Part shown: piece by piece, positions 33,201-40,683 of the stretch | Numbering within the stretch: the first letter of the stretch is position 1 | How the letters are laid out: each line of letters begins with the position of its first letter | Translations under genes and position numbers: made by a program | The notes under the pieces: generated by a model | What the model saw: only the letters and a program-made list of their open reading frames with translations | Database searches by the model: none | What the model was told of the DNA's origin: nothing | DNA from: UBA12014 sp029248335 | GTDB lineage: Bacteria; Planctomycetota; Phycisphaerae; Phycisphaerales; SM1A02 | Assembly (NCBI GenBank): GCA_029248335.1 | Contig: JAQWJM010000083.1 | Location: 1 to 41,925 of the forward strand | Direction of reading: 5' to 3' | Length of the DNA stretch: 41,925 nt

Positions 33201-34508
33201 TCAGGCCTCGGACCCGTCCTCGTCCACGGGTTGAAGCCTCGTGACGGCGACCCGCTCGATCCTGGTCGGCTCCGCCTCCAGCACCTCGAACCGCAGACCG
33301 AGATCCTCCACCGTCTCCCCCGTTTCCGGAACCCGCCCGAGGCGCTCGAGCATGAACCCCGCGATGGTGTCGAAGTCGTCGTCCTCGGGCAAGGTGGTCT
33401 CGAGCATCTCGTTCAGGTCGTAGATCTGGAACCGGGCATCCATCTCCCACCGATCGTCTCCGACCCGGGCGATGGCCGGCGGGAGTTCCTCTTCGGTGTC
33501 GTGCTCGTCCTGGATCTCGCCGACGATCTCCTCGAGCACGTCCTCGATGGTCACCAGCCCGCTGGTTCCGCCGTATTCGTCGACGACGATCGCCATGTGG
33601 ACCTCGCTCCGCTGGAAGTCGCCGAGAAGGTCCTGAACGGGCTTCGTCTCCGGGACGCGGATCGGCTGTCGCAGCAGCCGGTCGAGCCGGAAGTCCTCGA
33701 CCTCGGTGCCGAGATACGGCACGAGGTCCTTCACGTAGAGGATGCCCCTGATCTCGTCGAGGTTGTCGCCGTAGACCGGAATGCGGGAGTGGCCCGCCTC
33801 GATGATGGTCTTCCGGATGGCGGCGAGATCGTCGGTCGACTCGATCCCCTCGATCTCGGTCCGGGGCGTCATCACCGTGCCCACTTCCGTGCTCGTGAAA
33901 TCCACCACGTTTTCGAGCATCTCCGCGGCGACCTCGTCGAGATCGCCGCCGAGCGTGGTGTCCTCGATCGAGCGACGCAGTCGGTCGCTCGCTTCCGCCG
34001 CCTGCAGGTTCGCGCCGCTGAGCCGGCGAACCGCCTCGTCGATCACGCCGCTGATGCCGGCGAGGGGACCGAGGACGAGGTCGACCACTCGGAGGATCGG
34101 AAGCGTGCGGACGAGCAGCGAGGTGCCGAGATGCGTCGCGAGGGCGCCCGCGATCACCCCGGTGAGCAGCCAGAGCGTGAACGCCGACACCAGGCCCGCG
34201 ATCACGAGATCACCGGCGTCGAGCGACGCCTCCGTGCCCCGGTCGGCGAAGATCACGAGGTACGAGACGGTGACCGCGACGCTGCAGATGATCCGCAGGA
34301 AGGCGAACTCCGTCACCAACCTCGATCGCCGCGCAAAGATCCACTCGACCCGGGGCGTCTCCGCCGAGTCGTCCGCGGTGCCGTTCCGCCGCCGCAGTCG
34401 ATGCTCCAGTTCACTTCGGCTCGGATCCTGCAGTGAAAGACGCATGGCGCTGCACCACGCGGCGACGATGCCGCAACCGACGAGGATCAGCGCGAGAAGG
34501 CCGCTCAT
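33201..34508 (-). CDS. CNNM/HlyC/CorC-family membrane protein with CBS pair
   Basis: Integral membrane protein of the DUF21 (CNNM) family, tied to magnesium or divalent-cation efflux in some members. The 435-residue product has an N-terminal membrane region (SGLLALILVGCGIVAAWCS, AFTLWLLTGVIAGALA and others). The CBS-domain pair includes VMTPRTEIEGIESTDDLAAI and HSRIPVYGDNLDEIRGILYV, ending in VDEYGGTSGLVTIEDVLEEI. The C-terminal CorC_HlyC domain includes TIAGFMLERLGRVPETGETV. Start ATG overlaps the ybeY stop (ATGA). The ybeY-CorC pairing is common in bacteria and supports both calls. Confidence 0.9.
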   Translation of the reverse strand: MSGLLALILVGCGIVAAWCSAMRLSLQDPSRSELEHRLRRRNGTADDSAETPRVEWIFARRSRLVTEFAFLRIICSVAVTVSYLVIFADRGTEASLDAGDLVIAGLVSAFTLWLLTGVIAGALATHLGTSLLVRTLPILRVVDLVLGPLAGISGVIDEAVRRLSGANLQAAEASDRLRRSIEDTTLGGDLDEVAAEMLENVVDFTSTEVGTVMTPRTEIEGIESTDDLAAIRKTIIEAGHSRIPVYGDNLDEIRGILYVKDLVPYLGTEVEDFRLDRLLRQPIRVPETKPVQDLLGDFQRSEVHMAIVVDEYGGTSGLVTIEDVLEEIVGEIQDEHDTEEELPPAIARVGDDRWEMDARFQIYDLNEMLETTLPEDDDFDTIAGFMLERLGRVPETGETVEDLGLRFEVLEAEPTRIERVAVTRLQPVDEDGSEA

Positions 34509-35077
34509 GCCCCTCCCCCTTCCACGCGATAGACCGGCCCGACGCCGATCTCGGTCAGGAGGCGGTCCTCCTCCGCGTGCATCCGGGCGTGGGCTTCGGG
34601 ATCGTGATCGTCGTGCCCGATGGCGTGGAGCACGCCGTGCACCACGTAGAGCAGGAGTTCGTGTGTCGCGTCGTGTTCGAAGGAGGCGGCCCGCCGGGAC
34701 GCCTCGTCGAGGCAGGCGAGCAGGTCGATCTCGAGCCCGTCATCCGCCTCGGAGACGAAGGTCAGCACGTCGGTCGGACCGGACACCCGGCTGAAACGTT
34801 CGTGCGCCGCGGACATCTCGGCGTCGTCGACGATCCGCACCGTGCACCGCTCGATGTTCCCGTCGTGTTCGGCCGCGATGCGGTCGATGACCGCCCCGGC
34901 CCGATCGCGGATCCAGGCCACGTCGATCGACGCGCCCCCGGAGGCGGGGCACCTGACGTCGACGATCGTCGACATCGGACTCACCGGAATCCCACGAGGG
35001 GATCCCGGTTCCGGAGGGTCGGGTTCGGCGGAGGGCTCTGAAGCCGATCCGCCATCGGTCTCGCCGTCGGCATGCAT
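34505..35077 (-). CDS. ybeY: Endoribonuclease YbeY
   Basis: Zinc-dependent RNase for 16S rRNA 3'-end maturation and ribosome quality control. The 190-residue product has the metal site HGVLHAIGHDDH (His147, His151, His157), preceded by the family's PTDVLTFVSE. The first 35 residues are an acidic, proline-rich extension not seen in typical 150-residue members. The ATG at 35077 has GGGAG 11 bases upstream; an in-frame ATG at 34975 would remove the extension. It follows nuoF by 6 bases, an unusual join of a complex I operon to an RNA-processing gene. Confidence 0.9.
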   Translation of the reverse strand: MHADGETDGGSASEPSAEPDPPEPGSPRGIPVSPMSTIVDVRCPASGGASIDVAWIRDRAGAVIDRIAAEHDGNIERCTVRIVDDAEMSAAHERFSRVSGPTDVLTFVSEADDGLEIDLLACLDEASRRAASFEHDATHELLLYVVHGVLHAIGHDDHDPEAHARMHAEEDRLLTEIGVGPVYRVEGGGA

Positions 35078-35083
35078 CGTGGT

Positions 35084-36421
35084 TCAGGCTCCCGCGGTGA
35101 CCGTGACCGGAACGAACTGGGGCTTCACGCGAGCCTCGAATTCGCCGCGATACTTGTTGACGATCGTGCGCACCGCCCAGTTGTTTCCATCCGCGAGACC
35201 GCAGATCGTGGTTCCGGGCGTGAGTCCCATCGAGCCGGCGACCTCGAGCAGGAGGTCGAGGTCCTTCGTGGTCCCGGCACCGCGTTCGATGCGGGTCAGG
35301 AGCTTCAGGACCCAGCCGGAGCCCTCGCGGCAGGGCGTGCACTGACCGCAGGATTCGTTCTTGAAGAATCGGGCGATGTTGCGGGCGACCGCGACCATGT
35401 CGGTGTCCTCGTCGAAGACCGTCGGGCACGCGGTGCCGAGGCCGAGGACGTCGAACCGGCCGATGTCGAAATCCATCGGGGCGTCGAACTGATCCGGGCC
35501 GAGCACGCCCATCGAGACGCCGCCCGCGATCGCGCCCTTGAAACGCTTGCCGTTCCGCATGCCCTTGCAGTGCGTCTCCACGAGCTCCCGAAGCGGGATG
35601 CCGAGATCGCACTCGTAGACGCCCGGACGCTCGACGTGGCCCGAGACGCCCATCAGCTTGGTTCCGTAGCTGGGCGGGCCGCCGGCGGCGCTTTCGCAGC
35701 CGTGCCCCTTCCACCACTCGACGCCGTGTTCGATGATCGGCACCACGGCCGCCAGCGTCTCGACGTTGTTGACGATCGTCGGGCGACCGAAGAGTCCCTT
35801 CACCGCCGGGAACGGCGGCTTGATCCGGGGCCAGCCCCGCTTGCCCTCGACCGCCTCGAGCAGTCCGGTCTCCTCACCACAGATGTAGGCGCCCGCGCCT
35901 CGGTGGAGGTGGCAGTCGACCGCGAAGTCGGTCTTGCCCTTGAGAAGTCCCTGCTTGCCGAAGACTCCGTGTTCGTAGGCTTCATCGATGGCACGCTGCA
36001 TCACCTTCGCCTGATGGTGGTACTCGCCGCGGATGAAGAAGTAGGCGGTGTCCAACCGGCAGGCGTAACACGCGATCGCGATACCTTCGAGCACGAGATG
36101 CGGATCGAAGTCGCAGAGCAGCCGGTCCTTGAAGGTCCCCGGCTCGGCTTCGTCGCAGTTCACCGCGAGATAGCGGCGACCGCCGTCGGCGTCGGGCAGG
36201 AACGACCACTTCAGTCCGGCGGGAAAACCGGCGCCGCCGCGGCCTCGAAGCACCGCGCCCTTGACCTCCTCGATGATCTCCTCGGGCTTGCGATCGAGGG
36301 CCTTCTCGAGGTTCGCGTACCCGCCCGTGCGGACGAACTCCTCCAGACCGACGGTGTGGCGGTCCTTGGGATCGCCCCAGGGGTGGGTGGGGATTCGCTT
36401 GGTGAGGACTGGCTCGTTCAT
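35084..36421 (-). CDS. nuoF: NADH-quinone oxidoreductase subunit F
   Basis: Peripheral-arm subunit of complex I that binds NADH, FMN and cluster N3. The 445-residue product has the FMN/NADH site LRGRGGAGFPAGLKWSFLP, NCDEAEPGTFKDR, GAGAYICGEETGLLEAVEGK and the cluster segment ESCGQCTPCREGSGWVLKLL. Full length. ATG at 36421 is my choice, though no good SD is seen; an ATG 6 bases upstream is equivalent. A GTG at 36490 is also in frame and would add a 23-residue leader containing NQHDANQHDANQ, encoded by a 15-bp tandem repeat. Third nuo gene in the order D-E-(84-residue protein)-F. Confidence 0.95.
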   Translation of the reverse strand: MNEPVLTKRIPTHPWGDPKDRHTVGLEEFVRTGGYANLEKALDRKPEEIIEEVKGAVLRGRGGAGFPAGLKWSFLPDADGGRRYLAVNCDEAEPGTFKDRLLCDFDPHLVLEGIAIACYACRLDTAYFFIRGEYHHQAKVMQRAIDEAYEHGVFGKQGLLKGKTDFAVDCHLHRGAGAYICGEETGLLEAVEGKRGWPRIKPPFPAVKGLFGRPTIVNNVETLAAVVPIIEHGVEWWKGHGCESAAGGPPSYGTKLMGVSGHVERPGVYECDLGIPLRELVETHCKGMRNGKRFKGAIAGGVSMGVLGPDQFDAPMDFDIGRFDVLGLGTACPTVFDEDTDMVAVARNIARFFKNESCGQCTPCREGSGWVLKLLTRIERGAGTTKDLDLLLEVAGSMGLTPGTTICGLADGNNWAVRTIVNKYRGEFEARVKPQFVPVTVTAGA

Positions 36422-36451
36422 GGGCATTCCGGGGATCTCGAATTCGGGGCC

Positions 36452-36496
36452 TTGGTTCGCGTCGTGCTGGTTCGCGTCGTGTTGGTTCACGTCTGG
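36452..36496. repeat. Three copies of a 15-bp tandem repeat upstream of nuoF
   Basis: Units at 36452-36466, 36467-36481 and 36482-36496 (TTGGTTCGCGTCGTG and variants). The first two differ at one base; the third is diverged. On the minus strand a unit encodes NQHDA in the nuoF frame, so copy number changes would keep the frame. It lies between the 84-residue gene and the nuoF ATG. Confidence 0.75.
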
Positions 36497-36506
36497 TCGG
36501 GTTCGT

Positions 36507-36761
36507 TCAATGTTCGCTGCTGGAGTCGTCGTTCGTCCCGGCCGGAGGATCGGCCTTCGGATCCGGCGGTCGGTCCGCGGGCATCTCGACCTCTTCGATC
36601 GTGGTCCGGCGGAGCACCACGTCGCCCCGCCGTTCGGTCTCGACCTCGCGGCGGACCTCGGTGGTCTTCGGCGCCGAGGGATCCGTCCGGATCCCCTTCG
36701 CCACGTGCCCGACGAACTCGCCAAGCGAACGCATGATCGACTTCGGTTCCTGACCGGTCAT
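36507..36761 (-). CDS. 84-residue protein between nuoE and nuoF
   Basis: A small protein I do not recognise, starting 6 bases after the nuoE stop on the same strand. It has a short helical N terminus (KSIMRSLGEFVGHVAKGIRT), a central charged beta-like stretch (VRREVETERRGDVVLRRTTI) and an acidic proline-rich, probably disordered tail. No membrane segment or cysteine is present. GAG/GGAG lies upstream of the ATG. Its position suggests an accessory role in complex I, but an unrelated passenger is equally possible. Confidence 0.65.
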   Translation of the reverse strand: MTGQEPKSIMRSLGEFVGHVAKGIRTDPSAPKTTEVRREVETERRGDVVLRRTTIEEVEMPADRPPDPKADPPAGTNDDSSSEH

Positions 36762-36767
36762 CCGGGC

Positions 36768-37316
36768 TCAGTGCTCCGATTGGCCGCCGACCTGCCGCGC
36801 CTCGGCGATCAGGCGGTCGATGGTGGGAATGTCGAGGTTCTCGTGGAGGGTCTCGTTGAACAGCGCCACCGGGGCGGTGTCGCAGGATCCGAGACATTCC
36901 ATCGCCAGAAGCGAGAAGAGGCCGTCGCCGGTGGTCTCGTGCGGATCGATGCCGAGTTCGTCCCGGACGTGGTCGAGCAGCGCCTGGTGCCCGCAGACCT
37001 CGCAGGCGATCGACTGGCAGATTCCGATCACGCACTTCCCGACCGGCTCGACCGTGTACTCCTCGTAGAAGCTGACGGTGTCGAGAACCTCGGCGGGCGG
37101 GATCTGAAGGAAGCTCGCGAGCTCGATCATCGCCTGATACGGAACGTGGCGGTACGCGTGCTGGACCTCGTGGAGGATCGGCATCAGCGCGCCGTGCCGG
37201 GTCTCGTACCGCGGGATGATCTCCGCGGTCCATCGAGCCTTCATGGCCTCGGTGCACCACGGCTCGTCGCGCTGTTCGATCTTGGCGTTTCCGGAATCTA
37301 CGATCTTCCAGGACAT
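36768..37316 (-). CDS. nuoE: NADH-quinone oxidoreductase subunit E
   Basis: Peripheral-arm subunit of complex I carrying the [2Fe-2S] cluster N1a. The 182-residue product has the thioredoxin-like fold and cluster cysteines in ICQSIACEVCGHQAL and LAMECLGSCDTAPVALFN. The family segment ALMPILHEVQHAYRHVP lies before it. The ATG has AGAGG 6-7 bases upstream. It follows nuoD by 55 bases. Confidence 0.95.
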   Translation of the reverse strand: MSWKIVDSGNAKIEQRDEPWCTEAMKARWTAEIIPRYETRHGALMPILHEVQHAYRHVPYQAMIELASFLQIPPAEVLDTVSFYEEYTVEPVGKCVIGICQSIACEVCGHQALLDHVRDELGIDPHETTGDGLFSLLAMECLGSCDTAPVALFNETLHENLDIPTIDRLIAEARQVGGQSEH

Positions 37317-37371
37317 CGATTGACCTCTCGCGGCCCGACCGACGATCGGCCGGGGTTGGGGTTCGGTGCGA

Positions 37372-38661
37372 TCAGCGGTCCAGTTCGGCCGCGATGACGT
37401 TGAGGGATCCGAGCACGGCCACCACGTCGCTCACGAGGTGTCCCTCGATGAGCTTGGCGAACGACGAATAGTTGACGAACGAGGGCGGACGCGTCCGGAC
37501 GCGGGTCGGATACTTCGTGCCGTTCGCGACGATGTAGTACCCGAGTTCCCCGTTGGGGCTCTCCACGGCGCCGTACATCTCGCCGATCGGCGCGTCGACC
37601 CCGCGGTTGTGCATGAGCAGCTCGAAGAGCTGGATGGTGCCTTCGATCGAGCCGTAGACCTCGCCCTTCTCGGGAATGCGTGCCTTCGAGTCGGCGAGGG
37701 TGTCGATGGGCCCGGACGGAATGTCGTCGATGAGCTGCTCGATGATCCGCACCGACTGCCGGAGTTCCTCGAGCCGGACGAGGTAGCGGGAGAACGAATC
37801 TCCGTCGGTCGAGATCGGCACGTCGAACTTGACGGCCTCCGCGCCGCGGCCGTCCCAGTTGTCGGCGTAGCACAGGTACGGGTCGGACTTGCGGATGTCG
37901 CGGGTCAGACCGCTCGCCCGGCCCACTGGCCCGGAGAGGCTCCACGCCATCGCGTCGTCGCGGCTGATGGTGCCGACGCCCCGCAGCCGGTCGTTGAAGA
38001 TCCGGTTCCGGTTCAGGCAGGCTTCGAGATCGCGCTGGGCGTTCGGAAGACGGGTGTGGATGAAATCCTTCACCATCCGCTTGAAGACCTCGTCGTCGTC
38101 GATGTCCCGCCACGCACCCCCGAGCCTGGTCCAGTCGGGATGGAACCGCTGCCCGGAGAGGTACTCGACGATGTCGTAGATGAACTCGCGTTCGTTGAAC
38201 CCGTAGAGGAATCCCGTGAAGGCGCCGAGGTCCAGCGCCGCCGCGCCGATCGACAGGAGATGGTCCTGGATCCGGGCGAGTTCGGCCATGATCGTTCGGA
38301 CGACCTTGCACCGCGGCGTCACGTCGATGTCGAAGAGTTGCTCGCAGACCGTGTGCCACGCGATGTCGTTGCCGATCGGCGAGACGTAGTTCATCCGGCT
38401 CACCGTGCACACGTACTGGTTGTAGTCGTGATGCTCGCCGAGCTTCTCGAAGCCCGAATGCAGGTACCCGATGTGGGGCGTGCAACGGGCGACCCGCTCG
38501 CCGTCGAGCTCCAGCACCAGCCGGAGCGTGGTGTGGGTCGCAGGGTGCTGGGGACCGAAGTTCAGGACCCACCGGTCGGGGGCCTGGACATGGTCCTTCA
38601 GGTAGTCGGTGTTTTCGATGTCGAGGCCGTAGACCTCGTCAGGCTTCATCGTGTAGGGCAT
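37372..38661 (-). CDS. nuoD: NADH-quinone oxidoreductase subunit D
   Basis: Peripheral-arm 49-kDa subunit that helps form the quinone site. The 429-residue product matches throughout: WVLNFGPQHPATHTTLRLVL, PHIGYLHSGFEKLGEH, SRMNYVSPIGNDIAW, and near the end GELGYYIVANGTKYPTRVRT then RPPSF. It is separate from NuoC, unlike the fused NuoCD of E. coli. nuoB and nuoC are not upstream here, where an ABC permease begins, so the complex I genes are split over the genome. No SD is visible. A weak promoter candidate lies upstream. Confidence 0.96.
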   Translation of the reverse strand: MPYTMKPDEVYGLDIENTDYLKDHVQAPDRWVLNFGPQHPATHTTLRLVLELDGERVARCTPHIGYLHSGFEKLGEHHDYNQYVCTVSRMNYVSPIGNDIAWHTVCEQLFDIDVTPRCKVVRTIMAELARIQDHLLSIGAAALDLGAFTGFLYGFNEREFIYDIVEYLSGQRFHPDWTRLGGAWRDIDDDEVFKRMVKDFIHTRLPNAQRDLEACLNRNRIFNDRLRGVGTISRDDAMAWSLSGPVGRASGLTRDIRKSDPYLCYADNWDGRGAEAVKFDVPISTDGDSFSRYLVRLEELRQSVRIIEQLIDDIPSGPIDTLADSKARIPEKGEVYGSIEGTIQLFELLMHNRGVDAPIGEMYGAVESPNGELGYYIVANGTKYPTRVRTRPPSFVNYSSFAKLIEGHLVSDVVAVLGSLNVIAAELDR

Positions 38662-38724
38662 GGATCGGGCCCGAAGGAGACGAATCGCTCGCGGCGATCC
38701 GGAATGGGACAGTGACGAACGGGC

Positions 38725-38730
38725 AGTATA
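38725..38730 (-). promoter_or_regulatory. Candidate -10 box TATACT upstream of nuoD
   Basis: TATACT on the minus strand would start transcription near 38718, leaving a leader of about 57 bases. The best -35-like match, TTGAAC, is only 13 bases upstream, so the site is uncertain. A GGGTTT-G-AAACCC inverted repeat lies just beyond at 38754-38766. Confidence 0.3.
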
Positions 38731-38753
38731 GATGCGACTCGGGGTTCAAGACG

Positions 38754-38766
38754 GGGTTTGAAACCC
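38754..38766. repeat. Inverted repeat GGGTTT-G-AAACCC
   Basis: Perfect 6-bp arms around a single base, in the 172-base gap between the ABC permease stop and nuoD. It could be an operator for nuoD or part of the permease transcript end; there is no T-run. Confidence 0.35.
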
Positions 38767-38833
38767 ATTTCGAGCCCCTGAAAGCCCTTTTGAATCCGTC
38801 GCAGGCCCCGGCCGAGGGTGCCCCGCTGGGAAA

Positions 38834-40630
38834 TCATGCGCGGAAGACCGCTCCGAGCTTCTTTCCGAGGAGCAGACTGGCCCCGGCGAGGGTGCAGGCG
38901 AGGAGGAGCATGGCCCAGGTTCCCATCGCCGAAGCGATTCCCGGACCATCCCCGAGTCGTTCGAAGAGCACGTAGATCGCCTTGGTGATCGGATAGTCGG
39001 CCTCGCGCTGGGCGAGGATCAGGCTGTCGCTGACTTCGAGCATGGAGAAGCTGAAGGCGAGCAACGCTCCCGCCACCAGATTGGCCGCCACCAGCGGCAG
39101 GACCACCCGGCGGAGCACGGTCAGTCGCCCGGCACCCAGCCCCTGGGCGGCTTCCTCGAGATCCACCGGGGTCTGCTCGAGACCCGCGACGGTCGATCTC
39201 ACCACGTACGGAAGCCGACGGACGGCGTAGGCGACGATCAACAGCGGAATCGGATTGGGATTCGCACCGAGGATGTCGGCGGCCCAGCGAAGCGGACCGT
39301 CATCGAGGGACGCGAGCGTCGAGGCCGGCAGAATCGGGCCGAGGATCATCGCGACCCAGCCGGGCATCGTCCCCTGGAACGGCCATTCGAGGGTCATCGC
39401 GACGTACCCGAACGCCATGACCAGTCCCGGCACCGCCAGCGGAAGCATGCACAGGGCGTCCAGCAGGCCACGACCCCGGAGCGTCGTCCGCACGATCACC
39501 CGCGCGGCGATGACGCCGACCACGAGATCGAGCACCACCGCGATCGAGGCGAGGAACAGACTGATCCGGATGGAGCCGAGGGCGAGCGGATGCGACAAGG
39601 CCTCGGTGTAGTTGTGGAGGGTGAACGCCCGGGGCAGGATCGACTGGTACCACTGCCCTTCGACGGAGAGGCTCGCGAGGATCACCCCCACGTGCGGCAT
39701 CGATGCGATCCCGATCACGGTGCCGAACAGCAGGGCGGCGAGGATTCCCGCCACCGGGCCGAGCCGGACCGAAGAATCGGCCCGCGAGGCCTTCGCGCTG
39801 GAGGCGACGCCCTTGACGCCGGGGAGCACGCGACCGAGCACGTAGAAGAGCGTCGCGGTCGACAGCATCACCACGGTCAGGGCGAACGGCTCGGCACTGG
39901 TCTCCATCTGCTTGAGCCCGTCGAAGATCTGCACGGGCGTGACCTGGCGGAACTCGAACATCAGCGGCGTGCCGAGTTCGGTGAGGCTCCAGATGAAGGT
40001 GATCGTGCAACCGGCGAACAGCCCCGGTCGGACCAGCGGAAGCGTGATCCGGCGGAACCGGGTCCACGCGGAAGCCCCCGCATCGCGGCCGGCCTCGTCG
40101 AGGGCCGGATCGAGGTTCGACAGGGCCGCGAGGAGATTGAGGTAGATGATCGGGTAGAGGTGGAGCGCCTCGACGATGATCACCCCGAACAATCCGCCGT
40201 CTCCGAGCACGTCGATCGGGGCGTCGATGAGCCCGAGATCCGAGAGGAGTGCGTTCAGCGATCCGGACCGCCCGAGGAGGTGACGAACCCCGATCGCTCC
40301 CACGAACGGCGGCAGGATCAGTGGGATCAGGACGAGGGCGCCGAACAACGCCTTCCCCGGAAACTCGTGCCGCGCACCGACCAGGGCCAGTGGCATGGAG
40401 ATCACGATCGAGAGCAGCGTGGTGGCGGTGGCGATCAGCAGGGCGTTGACGAGCCCCCACCGGAGATTCTCGTCTCGAAACACGTCGAGGACGTGGTAGA
40501 GCGTGTATCCGCCGTCGACCGACGTGAGGCCGCCCCGGACGGTCAGCCAGATCGGATAGACCAGCACGATCCCGAGCAGCCCGATGAGCCCGTAGAGGGA
40601 GATGTACTTGCCGAGGGAGTTTGAACGCAT
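38834..40630 (-). CDS. Fused two-domain ABC transporter permease (FbpB-like)
   Basis: Inner-membrane permease with two BPD-type permease domains in one 598-residue chain, the arrangement of Fe(III)/FbpB, thiamine-type and related importers. Each half has an EAA loop: EAGRDAGASAWTRFRRITLP in the first and EEAAQGLGAGRLTVLRRVVL in the second, both followed by P. About twelve hydrophobic segments are visible. Ferric iron is the commonest substrate of such fused permeases, but this cannot be read from the sequence. The binding protein and ATPase are not adjacent in the window. The ATG has a TAGACT box 9 bases upstream. Confidence 0.88.
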   Translation of the reverse strand: MRSNSLGKYISLYGLIGLLGIVLVYPIWLTVRGGLTSVDGGYTLYHVLDVFRDENLRWGLVNALLIATATTLLSIVISMPLALVGARHEFPGKALFGALVLIPLILPPFVGAIGVRHLLGRSGSLNALLSDLGLIDAPIDVLGDGGLFGVIIVEALHLYPIIYLNLLAALSNLDPALDEAGRDAGASAWTRFRRITLPLVRPGLFAGCTITFIWSLTELGTPLMFEFRQVTPVQIFDGLKQMETSAEPFALTVVMLSTATLFYVLGRVLPGVKGVASSAKASRADSSVRLGPVAGILAALLFGTVIGIASMPHVGVILASLSVEGQWYQSILPRAFTLHNYTEALSHPLALGSIRISLFLASIAVVLDLVVGVIAARVIVRTTLRGRGLLDALCMLPLAVPGLVMAFGYVAMTLEWPFQGTMPGWVAMILGPILPASTLASLDDGPLRWAADILGANPNPIPLLIVAYAVRRLPYVVRSTVAGLEQTPVDLEEAAQGLGAGRLTVLRRVVLPLVAANLVAGALLAFSFSMLEVSDSLILAQREADYPITKAIYVLFERLGDGPGIASAMGTWAMLLLACTLAGASLLLGKKLGAVFRA

Positions 40631-40639
40631 GCTCCGCGG

Positions 40640-40645
40640 AGTCTA
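40640..40645 (-). promoter_or_regulatory. -10-like box TAGACT, 9 bases before the ABC permease
   Basis: TAGACT on the minus strand, 9 bases before the ATG at 40630. GGAG overlaps the gap one base from the ATG, too close for a normal SD. Weakest member of the near-start set. Confidence 0.25.
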
Positions 40646-40683
40646 CGCGGATTCGTGTCGGGCCTGCGAGCCGGTCGGCCGAC

